DNA of 64,000 bases from Paenibacillus glycanilyticus (GTDB taxonomy: Bacteria; Bacillota; Bacilli; Paenibacillales; Paenibacillaceae), in NCBI RefSeq assembly GCF_030161375.1, contig NZ_BSSQ01000028.1, forward strand, positions 61,304 to 125,303, written 5' to 3'. This document shows positions 43,513 to 51,820 of the stretch, piece by piece (positions within the stretch are counted from its first letter, which is position 1; each line of letters starts with the position of its first letter). The position numbers were made by a program, and so were the translations under genes. Below the pieces are notes generated by a model that saw only the letters and a program-made list of their open reading frames with translations, did no database searches and was not told the origin of the DNA.

Positions 43513-44346
43513 TTAACCTTTCAAGCCCGTCATTACAATACCTTCAACAAAATACTTCTGTCCGAGGAAAAAAACGAGCATCGCCGGCAATAACACGACG
43601 GTTGTGGCCGCCATCATCAAATGCCATTGCGCATTATACATTCCCTTGAACGTTTGGAGTCCAAGCGCAAGGGTATATAGCTTCTCATCGCTCAAATAAA
43701 TAAGAGGTCCCATGAAATCATTCCAGCCGTTTAAGAAGGAGAATAGTCCAACAACGACCAAGGCAGGCACAAGAAGCGGTAACATAATCCGGCTATAAAT
43801 TCGGAAGAACCCTGCTCCGTCAACCAATGCAGCTTCATCCAGCTCTTTTGGAATCGTCATAAAAAACTGCCTTAGCAGAAAGACGTTAAATGCTCCTCCG
43901 CCAAACCAAGCCGGCAGCGTCAGCGGGATAAAGGTATTCGTCGCTCCCAGCTTCGCCCATCCGACATATTGGGGAATCAACGTAACCGCGCCGGGAAGCA
44001 TCATGCTGGTCAGGATGACCATAAACACGAAATTCCGTCCCGGCCACCGAAGTCTGGCAAAGGAATACGCGCAAATCGAACTCGACAGCACAACGCCGGT
44101 TACCTCGAGTACAACAATGATTAACGTGTTCAGGAAATACCGGCTAAACGGAAGAATCGTCATCGCTTCCTTGTAGTTGCTAATCAGCCAATCATGAGGG
44201 ATCCATATAGGCGGGATGACGAAAATATCAGACTGGTCCATGACGGAGCTGCGCAGCAGCCAGTAGAATGGAAACAAACATAAGCAGGTTCCCAAGGCGA
44301 GCAGCACATAAATAAGCGACTTGGATAATACTCGGCCTCTGTTCAT
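43513..44346 (-). CDS. Sugar ABC transporter permease (MalG type)
   Basis: 277 residues with six predicted helices and the EAA loop (ELDEAALVDGAGFFRIYSRIMLPLLVP) that contacts the ATPase. It pairs with the upstream permease; the start overlaps that gene by 4 bases. CUT1-family import of oligosaccharides. No ATPase gene is nearby, so a shared MsmX-type ATPase is expected. Confidence 0.93.
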   Translation of the reverse strand: MNRGRVLSKSLIYVLLALGTCLCLFPFYWLLRSSVMDQSDIFVIPPIWIPHDWLISNYKEAMTILPFSRYFLNTLIIVVLEVTGVVLSSSICAYSFARLRWPGRNFVFMVILTSMMLPGAVTLIPQYVGWAKLGATNTFIPLTLPAWFGGGAFNVFLLRQFFMTIPKELDEAALVDGAGFFRIYSRIMLPLLVPALVVVGLFSFLNGWNDFMGPLIYLSDEKLYTLALGLQTFKGMYNAQWHLMMAATTVVLLPAMLVFFLGQKYFVEGIVMTGLKG

Positions 44347-45248
44347 CGTTTCCCCTCACCTTCGCTGTACACCCATATAGCGGATGTCTTAAATACCATC
44401 ATCGTTAATGCTAGAATGATCAGGAACATGACCCAAGCAATGGCGGAGGCACTCCCCATGCTGGAGAACTCGAACGCTTCGCGGTACAAATAATAAGAGT
44501 AGAATAAGGTCGCGTTATTCGGTCCGCCTTGCGTCATGATGTAGGCTTGCCCAAACACCTGAAAACTCCCGATAAATCCCATGACCAGATTGAAAAAGAT
44601 CGTTGGCGTCATAAGCGGTACCGTAATAAAAAACAGCTTGTGAAACCTTCCGCCGCCGTCCACTTCCACCGATTCGTACAGATGTTTAGGGATGCCCTGA
44701 AGTCCGGCAAGGAAAATAACCATCGTGCCGCCAATCGTCCATAAACTCATTAGGACAAGGGAAGGAACCGCGAGATTCTCGGAATAGATCCATTGCAATC
44801 CGGGTATGCCGAACACTTTGAGCAGTTGGTTGAGAAGTCCTAGATCCGGATCAAACAGCCACAGCCAGATCATCGACGAAGCAACCGCGGGAACAATGGT
44901 CGGCATATAAAAGACCGTCCGGAAAAAGGCCTTTGCTTTGATCGGATGGTTCAGCAATAGCGCTACAAAAAAAGCAAGCAAGATCTGCAGCGGCACGCTA
45001 AGAATGACATAATAGGCGGTAACCCCAAGCGACTTATAGAATAAGGGATCCGTACCGTCGAACAAGTTCGAATAATTGGCAAAACCGATAAACTTCAAAG
45101 GTGTGATTACGTTATATTCCGACATGCTGAATAGCAAGCTGGCGATCATTGGCCCCAGGACGAAAAATAGAAATCCGGCTATTACGGGTGATGCAAACAA
45201 AACCCCGGCCCGGGCCTCTTTATTCCATAATTTCCTCCCGGTTATCAT
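44343..45248 (-). CDS. Sugar ABC transporter permease (MalF type)
   Basis: 301 residues, six helices, EAA loop GIPKHLYESVEVDGGGRFHKLFFITVPLMTP. It overlaps the solute-binding-protein gene by 4 bases (ATGA) and precedes the MalG-type gene, giving a coupled three-gene importer. Confidence 0.93.
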   Translation of the reverse strand: MITGRKLWNKEARAGVLFASPVIAGFLFFVLGPMIASLLFSMSEYNVITPLKFIGFANYSNLFDGTDPLFYKSLGVTAYYVILSVPLQILLAFFVALLLNHPIKAKAFFRTVFYMPTIVPAVASSMIWLWLFDPDLGLLNQLLKVFGIPGLQWIYSENLAVPSLVLMSLWTIGGTMVIFLAGLQGIPKHLYESVEVDGGGRFHKLFFITVPLMTPTIFFNLVMGFIGSFQVFGQAYIMTQGGPNNATLFYSYYLYREAFEFSSMGSASAIAWVMFLIILALTMMVFKTSAIWVYSEGEGKR

Positions 45249-46672
45249 CTCTCCGTATAGACCCCTTTCAATTCTTTCTCGACTTGCGGCTTAATCTTGT
45301 CAAGCGCTTCCTGGGCCGTTGTCTTGCCAAGCCACACTTGCTCCAGAGCCGGGTCGACAATACTGTTAATCTTGGACAAGTTTTTCACGTAATACGAAGT
45401 ATTCGGGAAGCCGTTGTCAAATGCGTTTCTCATCACCGCATCCTGATAGCCGTCTGGATGCGCCGGATTTCCTGCTGCCCATTTCGCAACCAAGTCCTCG
45501 CTTTCGTACCATTTCTTCAGAACCGGCATCCAAAGTCCGCTCGTTTGCAATTCCAGCGTATTCTCCGGATTCATCATCCATTTGTACAACATCCATGCTT
45601 CCTGTGGATGCTTGGTATCCTTGAAGATCACGATTGGTTCGCCTAAGGTCATCGTTGCTTTATTTTTCATGACCGGAACCGCGCCAATGCCGAAGTTCAG
45701 CTTTTTCGCCGCGCCTAGATCAACTAGACTCCATTGTCCGTCAAGCGTCATGGCTACCTTTCGGGAAGATAACGCGTTGGCGCCGGAAGGAATATTTTTC
45801 GACTGCGTTGGCGATGGCGATACATGGTATTTGTTAATCAAATCGGCCCATTTCTGAATGGCATCGGCCGCTTCCGGATCTGACAACTTAAACTGCGTAC
45901 CGTCGTCATTCACAAAGTTACCGCCGTTTGACACCACTCCGTTCATATATGCCCACAGCGGCATTGTAACCCCGAATTGCTTAATCGCCTTTGGATCAAA
46001 ATCAGGATCCAGCGCATTTCTTCCTTTTTGATCCAATGTCAGCTTTTGCGCGGTCTCTACGAATTGATCCCACGTATAAGCCTCATCCGCTTTCGTTGGA
46101 GGGAGCGGCAGTCCGGCTTCCGTAAAGGCGTCTTTGTTATAGAACAAAGCAAAAGCTTCAAGCGCCCCATTTACGCCGGCCAGCTTTCCTTCATCCCAGT
46201 AATACATCGTATTAGGCAAAATATCATTGACGCTGACATCCGGATCATCCGCAAGGAAATCCATAATGTTATAGATTCTTCCCTGAGCCGCCCAATCTAG
46301 GGCAACATCCCCGTTAAGCAAACCGATGTCCGGCATCTGATTGGATGAAGCCATTGTCGTTAGCTTGGTCGTATAGGAATCCGGAATATGAAGCGTATTC
46401 ACTTTGATCCAAGGATATTTCTCCGTAAAAGATTTAATCGCCGCTTCCTGTACCTTCTTCTCGTTGGGACTTCCCCAGAACGTATACTTCAAGGTAACCG
46501 GATCATGCTTCACCGGTTCGTTCTCGGGCGAGCTGCTTGCTGCGTTGCTTCCCGTATTCCCGGATGTTTCTTTTCCCGGCGTGTTTCCGCCGTTGCCGCT
46601 ACATCCCGCCATCAACACTGAAAGCGCTAACAATGATACCGAGGCTAAACTTGCCGTTTTTCTCTTTCTCAT
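45245..46672 (-). CDS. Sugar ABC transporter substrate-binding lipoprotein
   Basis: 475 residues. The lipobox LMAGC (Cys24) follows a typical N-terminal signal; the mature part is a family 1 solute-binding protein with an Ala/Ser/Gly-rich linker after the Cys. It captures oligosaccharides outside the membrane. ATG has GGGAGGT. Long leader with an operator at 46784-46803 and a startless ribosome site at 46767-46775. First gene of the importer operon, in a regulon with GH127. Confidence 0.93.
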   Translation of the reverse strand: MRKRKTASLASVSLLALSVLMAGCSGNGGNTPGKETSGNTGSNAASSSPENEPVKHDPVTLKYTFWGSPNEKKVQEAAIKSFTEKYPWIKVNTLHIPDSYTTKLTTMASSNQMPDIGLLNGDVALDWAAQGRIYNIMDFLADDPDVSVNDILPNTMYYWDEGKLAGVNGALEAFALFYNKDAFTEAGLPLPPTKADEAYTWDQFVETAQKLTLDQKGRNALDPDFDPKAIKQFGVTMPLWAYMNGVVSNGGNFVNDDGTQFKLSDPEAADAIQKWADLINKYHVSPSPTQSKNIPSGANALSSRKVAMTLDGQWSLVDLGAAKKLNFGIGAVPVMKNKATMTLGEPIVIFKDTKHPQEAWMLYKWMMNPENTLELQTSGLWMPVLKKWYESEDLVAKWAAGNPAHPDGYQDAVMRNAFDNGFPNTSYYVKNLSKINSIVDPALEQVWLGKTTAQEALDKIKPQVEKELKGVYTER

Positions 46673-46766
46673 AGACTTACCTCCCTAAATTTGGTTAAAA
46701 GTTTCGAATTGTTCTTCAACCAAAGTTGCAAGTCATGATGTCGGTTTTTGCTATTAAAAGGAAATA

Positions 46767-46775
46767 ATCACCTCC
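46767..46775 (-). promoter_or_regulatory. Startless perfect Shine-Dalgarno in the importer leader (STAB-SD-like)
   Basis: GGAGGTGAT on the reverse strand matches the full 16S anti-SD but no start codon follows within 15 bases. It is about 95 bases before the binding-protein start and about 33 after the predicted transcription start. Confidence 0.45.
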
Positions 46776-46783
46776 ATTTACGT

Positions 46784-46803
46784 TAACATTATCGTTAATG
46801 TTG
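46784..46803. promoter_or_regulatory. LacI-type operator at the ABC importer promoter
   Basis: TAACATTATCGTTAATGTTG is a CG-centred palindrome sharing TAACATTATCGTT with the operator at 42336. It lies just downstream of the predicted start of transcription. Confidence 0.75.
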
Positions 46804-46814
46804 ATTACATGGCC

Positions 46815-46844
46815 ATTATAAAATCTTTACAAACAAAAAGTCAA
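46815..46844 (-). promoter_or_regulatory. Predicted sigma-A promoter of the ABC importer operon
   Basis: TTGACT (46839-46844), an 18-base spacer and a perfect TATAAT (46815-46820) on the reverse strand. Confidence 0.65.
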
Positions 46845-46899
46845 TTCTAATATTCAGACATAAAGTGAACAGTTATGTCGTCATATTGCAGACATAAAA

Positions 46900-46926
46900 A
46901 AGCCGGTTCCACATAGGAACCGGCTT
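46900..46926 (-). terminator. Terminator of the MalY/PatB gene
   Basis: AAGCCGGTTCC / GGAACCGGCTT perfect 11-bp stem, 5-base loop, then TTTTTATG on the reverse strand. Confidence 0.9.
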
Positions 46927-46937
46927 AAGCTTGATAC

Positions 46938-48098
46938 TTAATTCAGCTGACCGAGGGCTTTCTCCAACCTCTCTAATCCTTCCGTCAATACTTCCCGAGT
47001 ACAGCCGATATTGACGCGGATGAATCCGTCTCCGGCATTTCCGTACATGTTGCCTTCGTTAATCCGAAGACCGGCTTCTTCGTAAAGCCTGCGTCCAAGC
47101 TCCTCGGAATTTATCCCAAGACTGCGGCAATCTACCCACATCAAATAAGTGGCTTCAGGCGCGGAAACTTTCAGTCTCGGAAGTTTCTCCTCTACAAAGG
47201 CAAGGAAATAATCCCGGTTTGATTCCAAATAGACCAGCAGTTGATCCAGCCATTCTTCACCCTCGTTGTAGGCTGCGATCAACGCTTCAACTCCGAAGTT
47301 ATTCGGATCATGCAGTCCGTTTACGTGAAGGGCGTGTTTGATTTTATCCTTCAATTCCGAATTAGCAGTGACGATATTTGCCGTTTTTAGACCGGCTATA
47401 TTAAACGTTTTGCTTGGGGATGTGCATGTTATGGAATTCATTGCGTCAACCGCGGCGAAAGGAATAAAGGTCGATCCCCCGAATACCAAATCTCTATGGA
47501 TTTCGTCGGCAATGACTAGGACATTATGTTTGCGGCAAATTTCCGCGAGCCGTTCCAGCTCTTCCTTGCTCCATACTCTTCCGACCGGATTATGAGGGTT
47601 GCACAGGATAAACAGCTTTACCCGATCGTCTTCTGCCTTCTTCTCGAAATCTTCAAAATCGATGCCGTATATACCGTCTTGGCTCACCAGTTCGTTCTCC
47701 ACGATCTCGCGCTCATTCGCCGATATGACGCCGTAAAATGCGTTGTATACGGGAGCTTGGATCAATACTTTATCGCCCGGGCTTGTGAAAGCCTGAATCA
47801 CAACGGCCAATGCCGGAATAACGCCGGGCGTGAAGACTATCCAGTCCTTCTCGATCGGACAATGATGCCGCTTCTCCCACCAGTTCATCTCCGCTTCATA
47901 ATAAGCGTCAGGAATATAAGCATAACCAAATACGCCGTGCGCAAGCTTGTGCTCCATCGCCCGAATAACCGGATCTGCTGCCTTAAAATCCATATCTGCA
48001 ACCCACATCGGGACAACATCGTCTTTACCGTGGGCAGTATCCCATTTCTGGCTATTTGTATTTCTCCTGCTAATTCTTTCGTCAAAATCAAACTTCAT
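46938..48098 (-). CDS. MalY/PatB family pyridoxal-phosphate aminotransferase (cystathionine beta-lyase type)
   Basis: 386 residues, fold type I PLP enzyme. The PLP Lys is in SPSKTFNIAGLK; CNPHNPVGRVW, VIADEIHRDLVF and the C-terminal FIRVNIGC complete the family pattern. PatB/MalY members cleave cystathionine or Cys-conjugates; MalY of E. coli also modulates the maltose regulator. ATG at 48098 has AAGGTGG upstream. Monocistronic with its own terminator. Confidence 0.9.
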   Translation of the reverse strand: MKFDFDERISRRNTNSQKWDTAHGKDDVVPMWVADMDFKAADPVIRAMEHKLAHGVFGYAYIPDAYYEAEMNWWEKRHHCPIEKDWIVFTPGVIPALAVVIQAFTSPGDKVLIQAPVYNAFYGVISANEREIVENELVSQDGIYGIDFEDFEKKAEDDRVKLFILCNPHNPVGRVWSKEELERLAEICRKHNVLVIADEIHRDLVFGGSTFIPFAAVDAMNSITCTSPSKTFNIAGLKTANIVTANSELKDKIKHALHVNGLHDPNNFGVEALIAAYNEGEEWLDQLLVYLESNRDYFLAFVEEKLPRLKVSAPEATYLMWVDCRSLGINSEELGRRLYEEAGLRINEGNMYGNAGDGFIRVNIGCTREVLTEGLERLEKALGQLN

Positions 48099-48226
48099 CT
48101 TGCAAGCCACCTTTTCTGTTCGCAACTTATGTCTTGATGTCTAGAATACCATTCCAAGATTGCGACATCCAGTCAGGAATTGGCGGGCTTGTAAGCTTGG
48201 CCTAATCCCAATGTTTTTCCAGAGCA

Positions 48227-48730
48227 TCATAATCCCTGGCTATCCCCGTTCGTTACGCCATACAAACCTCTGCCGATCAAATTCGCCGTGACCGGCTTTT
48301 TGCCGATTTCCCTAGACCAGACCGATAATTGTCCGATGTGATGGATCTCGTGCGCGATCACATGCCGCATCACTTCGCCGTATGGATGGGGCACGCTTTC
48401 TCCCTCGTCCGTTATATCAATCATGATGCGGTCTTCGAGGCTATCGTTCCAGCCATAAACAAACGGAGCAAGTTCGCTGTGACAACGCTCGGAGAATTGC
48501 TCGATCTGCTTCAGACTCGGTATTTCCCCAAAGGCGGGGATTTCAATCGGGTTCTGCAGGATGCCGCCGCAAATCCATCCATATTCTACGGCTACGATGT
48601 GATACAGCGTCGGAAGGATATATCCGATCCCCCCGGTACGTTGTTTCATCAGTTCTTCATGGCTCACGGCAGCGCACCATTCGAACCAATCCTTGCGGAC
48701 TTGCCAGTTATATTCAAACAGCTTGATCAA
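48227..48730 (-). CDS. DinB family protein
   Basis: 167 residues. The four-helix bundle metal His are visible: LYHIVAVEYGW and RHVIAHEIHHIGQLSVW. DinB-like proteins include thiol-transferases such as bacillithiol S-transferase; the function is unclear here. The start is a TTG at 48730 with GGAGGTG 7 bases upstream. Confidence 0.8.
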   Translation of the reverse strand: MIKLFEYNWQVRKDWFEWCAAVSHEELMKQRTGGIGYILPTLYHIVAVEYGWICGGILQNPIEIPAFGEIPSLKQIEQFSERCHSELAPFVYGWNDSLEDRIMIDITDEGESVPHPYGEVMRHVIAHEIHHIGQLSVWSREIGKKPVTANLIGRGLYGVTNGDSQGL

Positions 48731-48810
48731 GACGCAACACCTCCATTATTCCAATACGTGGCTATACCAACATTTCGAGATGGCTTGCAACTATCCTTCT
48801 CCATAAGAAA

Positions 48811-48839
48811 AGGCAACCCGCCATATTGACGAGTTGCCT
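48811..48839 (-). terminator. Terminator of the gluconate kinase gene
   Basis: AGGCAACTCG / CGGGTTGCCT hairpin with a short AT-rich loop, followed by TTTTC on the reverse strand. Confidence 0.8.
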
Positions 48840-48845
48840 GCAAGA

Positions 48846-50384
48846 TTAAGTCCATTTCTTCTGATAAGCCGCGATTTCCTTATATTCTGAGGTGAGCATT
48901 CTGGAGATCCGGACAAAAATCCGGCTCAGCTCCTTGTACCGTTCAACGTTAGCCTGAATAGGCGCATGCGTGTGGGACGTGCCCATCATGCCGGATACCA
49001 CATGCAACGATTCCACCTCGCCAATGGCGTACATCCCGAGAATCGCGGCGCCAAGACAAGAGCTCTCGAAGCTTTCCGGCACTTGAACTTCCTGGTCGAA
49101 AATATCCGCCATCATTTGCCGCCACAGCGCCGAACGGGCAAAGCCGCCGGTTGCTTGGATCTTCGTCGGATGGCCGATCAACTCTTCCAACGCCATGTAT
49201 ACGGTAAACAAGTTGAAGATTACGCCTTCCAGCACAGCCCGGATCATATGCTCCTTCTTATGTTGCAGGCCAAGCCCGAAGAACGAACCTCTAGCGTTGG
49301 CATCCCAGAGCGGTGCTCTTTCCCCAGCCAGATAAGGATGGAACAGAAGCCCGTCCGCACCGGCCGGTACAAGGGAAGCAATCTCGGTCAAAATATCATA
49401 CGGGTCTTTACCAAGCCGTTTGGCCGTTTCGGTCTCCGCCGCGCAGAGCTGGTCGCGCACCCAGCGGAAGATCATGCCGCCGTTATTAACCGGCCCTCCG
49501 ATTACCCACATGTTCTCGGCGAGTGCATAACAGAAGATGCGTCCTTTCGGATCCGTCACCGGACGGTCCGTGACCGCGCGGATCGCGCCGCTTGTTCCGA
49601 TCGTTACCGCAACAGTTCCAGGTTCGATCGCATTCACGCCAAGATTGGACAATACGCCGTCGCTTGCTCCAACAACAAAAGGCGTAGAAGCCGGCAGTCC
49701 CATCTCGGCTGCCCATTGTTCCTTCATCCCTTCAAGCGCATACGTCGTTGGCACGGGCTCCGACAAGCGCTCTGCCGTTACGCCGGCAACCTGCAGCGCT
49801 TCGGTATCCCAATCCAGCTCGGTTAAGTTAAACATCCCCGTAGCGGACGCAATCGAATAATCGACCACATACCGGTCAAACAATTGGTGAAACACGTATT
49901 CTTTAATCGAGATAAACTTATGCGTACGGCCAAACAAGTCTTGCTGCGTATTCCGCAGCCACACCAGCTTGGACAACGGAGACATTGGATGCAGCGGCGT
50001 ACCCGTGCGCAGGTAGATCTGATGTCCGTTCATCTCGTTTTTGATCCGTTCCGTCCATAAGGCACTGCGGTTGTCCGCCCATGTAATGCAGCGGGTCAGC
50101 GGACGGCCTTCGCCGTCAACCGCAATAACGCTATGCATCGCCGAGCTGAACGAGACGCACATGACGCCTTCGCGCTCGGCGCCGCCTTGAGATACAACTT
50201 GTTTAATCGTACCTACTACCGCGCGGAAAATCTCGTCCGGATCCTGCTCCGCAACATCCGACTTCGGCGAGTATAAAGGATATTCAATCGTATGCGTCGC
50301 GATAACGCGCCCTTCTTTGTCAAACAATACCGATTTGGTGCTTGTTGTTCCGATATCCGTTCCAATCACGTAAGAGGAAGCCAT
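48846..50384 (-). CDS. gntK: FGGY-family gluconokinase
   Basis: 512 residues, the length of Bacillus-type GntK. The ATP-binding GTDIGTTSTKSVLFD opens the protein, FGGY-signature-like segments (GVIFNLF, ATGGFARSALWRQMMADIF) lie near the C-terminus, and TIGTSGAIR is the phosphate motif. It phosphorylates gluconate to 6-phosphogluconate. It follows the gluconate permease after 38 bases, confirming the substrate. Gluconate catabolism dehydrogenase genes are not in the window. Confidence 0.9.
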   Translation of the reverse strand: MASSYVIGTDIGTTSTKSVLFDKEGRVIATHTIEYPLYSPKSDVAEQDPDEIFRAVVGTIKQVVSQGGAEREGVMCVSFSSAMHSVIAVDGEGRPLTRCITWADNRSALWTERIKNEMNGHQIYLRTGTPLHPMSPLSKLVWLRNTQQDLFGRTHKFISIKEYVFHQLFDRYVVDYSIASATGMFNLTELDWDTEALQVAGVTAERLSEPVPTTYALEGMKEQWAAEMGLPASTPFVVGASDGVLSNLGVNAIEPGTVAVTIGTSGAIRAVTDRPVTDPKGRIFCYALAENMWVIGGPVNNGGMIFRWVRDQLCAAETETAKRLGKDPYDILTEIASLVPAGADGLLFHPYLAGERAPLWDANARGSFFGLGLQHKKEHMIRAVLEGVIFNLFTVYMALEELIGHPTKIQATGGFARSALWRQMMADIFDQEVQVPESFESSCLGAAILGMYAIGEVESLHVVSGMMGTSHTHAPIQANVERYKELSRIFVRISRMLTSEYKEIAAYQKKWT

Positions 50385-50422
50385 ATTCGCCTTCTCTCCT
50401 TCCTATCCTTCAATTCTTCTGT

Positions 50423-51784
50423 CTATACAACCATATTCAAAGCCATAATGAGAACAAGCGCAACGACCGATATAATCGTCTCAAGCGCCGTCCAAGTAAG
50501 CAGCGTTTCTTTCACCGTCATGCCGAAATACTCTTTGATCAACCAGAAGCCGGAATCGTTCACATGGGACAAAATAAGCGAACCTGCGCCAGTCGCAAGC
50601 ACAAGCAGCTCTACGTTTGTTCCCGGCATAGCCGCTGCGATTGGCGCAACAATGCCGGCAGCCGTCATCATGGAGACCGTTGCGGAACCCGTAGCGATCC
50701 GAATCATGGCAGCAATGCCCCAGCCCAGAAGAATCGGAGATACATTGGACGAAGTAGCAAGATCCGCGATGTAGTCGCCGATTCCGGAGTCGAGCAATAC
50801 TCGGTTGAACGCGCCGCCTGCTCCGATAACAAGCAGAATGGTAGCCGTTGGTGCCAGGCAGTCATTCGTGAATTTCAATACTTTCTCTCGGCTGATGCCG
50901 CGTGCGTAACCTAAGCTGAAGAAGGAATATACCGTCGCAATCAGAAGCGCAACCACCGGATCCCCGATAAATTTAGCAGCGAGGAACAAAGTGTCGTCCT
51001 TCGCCAGCGAGCCGCTTTCAACGAATACGTCCGCGAACGTCGCGATCAACATCAGGAAGACCGGAATCAGAATCGTAATAAGCGTATTGGCAAAACCGGG
51101 AAGCTTGCGATTAGGATCCATATCGGCAAGCTGTTCTCCCATTTCCTTCGGTACTTCTTTGTGAATCCGTTTACCGATCCAGCTGCCGTAGAGCGGACCT
51201 GCAATAATAGCGGTCGGAAGACCTACGATAACCGAATACAAGATCGTCATTCCAATATCCGCGTTAAAAATCCCAACCGCGGCCATTGCAGCCGGATGCG
51301 GCGGAACAAGACCATGCACGACGGACAAGCCCGCAATCAACGGCACGCCAATCTTAACTAGCGACAATCCCGTCTGTTTGGCGATCGTGAAGATAAGCGG
51401 TACTAACAGAACGAAACCAACTTGGAAAAAGACCGGAATGCCTACGATAAACGCAACAAACATCATGGCCCAATGCACTCTTTTTTCTCCAAACACACCG
51501 ATAAGCGTACGGGCGATCCGCTCAGCGCCGCCGGATTCAGCCATCATTTTCCCAAGCATGGTGCCAAGGGCCAGAACGATAGCAAGGAATCCAAGCGTAT
51601 TGCCCATCCCCGTCTTGATCGAATCGATAATCCCCGTCTGGTCTTCCGTGGCTACGAGTGGCATGCCCGCAGCAAGGCCCGTGCCGATCGCCGTTATAAT
51701 CAGAGCGACAAACGGATTTAATTTCACAATCGTAATGAGCAGCAGCAATACAACGATTGCCGCAAGTACAATAAATAGCAACAT
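50423..51784 (-). CDS. gntP: Gluconate permease (GntP family)
   Basis: 453 residues with about 12 helices; GntP family of gluconate:H+ symporters. Conserved segments include HGLVPPHPAAMAAVG, LVIGAGGAFNRVLLDSGIGDYIA and HVNDSGFWLIKEYFG. It imports gluconate. Downstream of the two-component genes by 36 bases, so probably cotranscribed with or induced by them. Confidence 0.92.
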   Translation of the reverse strand: MLLFIVLAAIVVLLLLITIVKLNPFVALIITAIGTGLAAGMPLVATEDQTGIIDSIKTGMGNTLGFLAIVLALGTMLGKMMAESGGAERIARTLIGVFGEKRVHWAMMFVAFIVGIPVFFQVGFVLLVPLIFTIAKQTGLSLVKIGVPLIAGLSVVHGLVPPHPAAMAAVGIFNADIGMTILYSVIVGLPTAIIAGPLYGSWIGKRIHKEVPKEMGEQLADMDPNRKLPGFANTLITILIPVFLMLIATFADVFVESGSLAKDDTLFLAAKFIGDPVVALLIATVYSFFSLGYARGISREKVLKFTNDCLAPTATILLVIGAGGAFNRVLLDSGIGDYIADLATSSNVSPILLGWGIAAMIRIATGSATVSMMTAAGIVAPIAAAMPGTNVELLVLATGAGSLILSHVNDSGFWLIKEYFGMTVKETLLTWTALETIISVVALVLIMALNMVV

Positions 51785-51820
51785 GATGTGTTTTCCCCCT
51801 AGTTGTAATTAATCTTGCTT

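Noticed and set aside
43513..46672. Missing ATPase in the ABC importer as a defect
   Set aside because: CUT1 importers in Bacillota normally share an MsmX-type ATPase encoded elsewhere.
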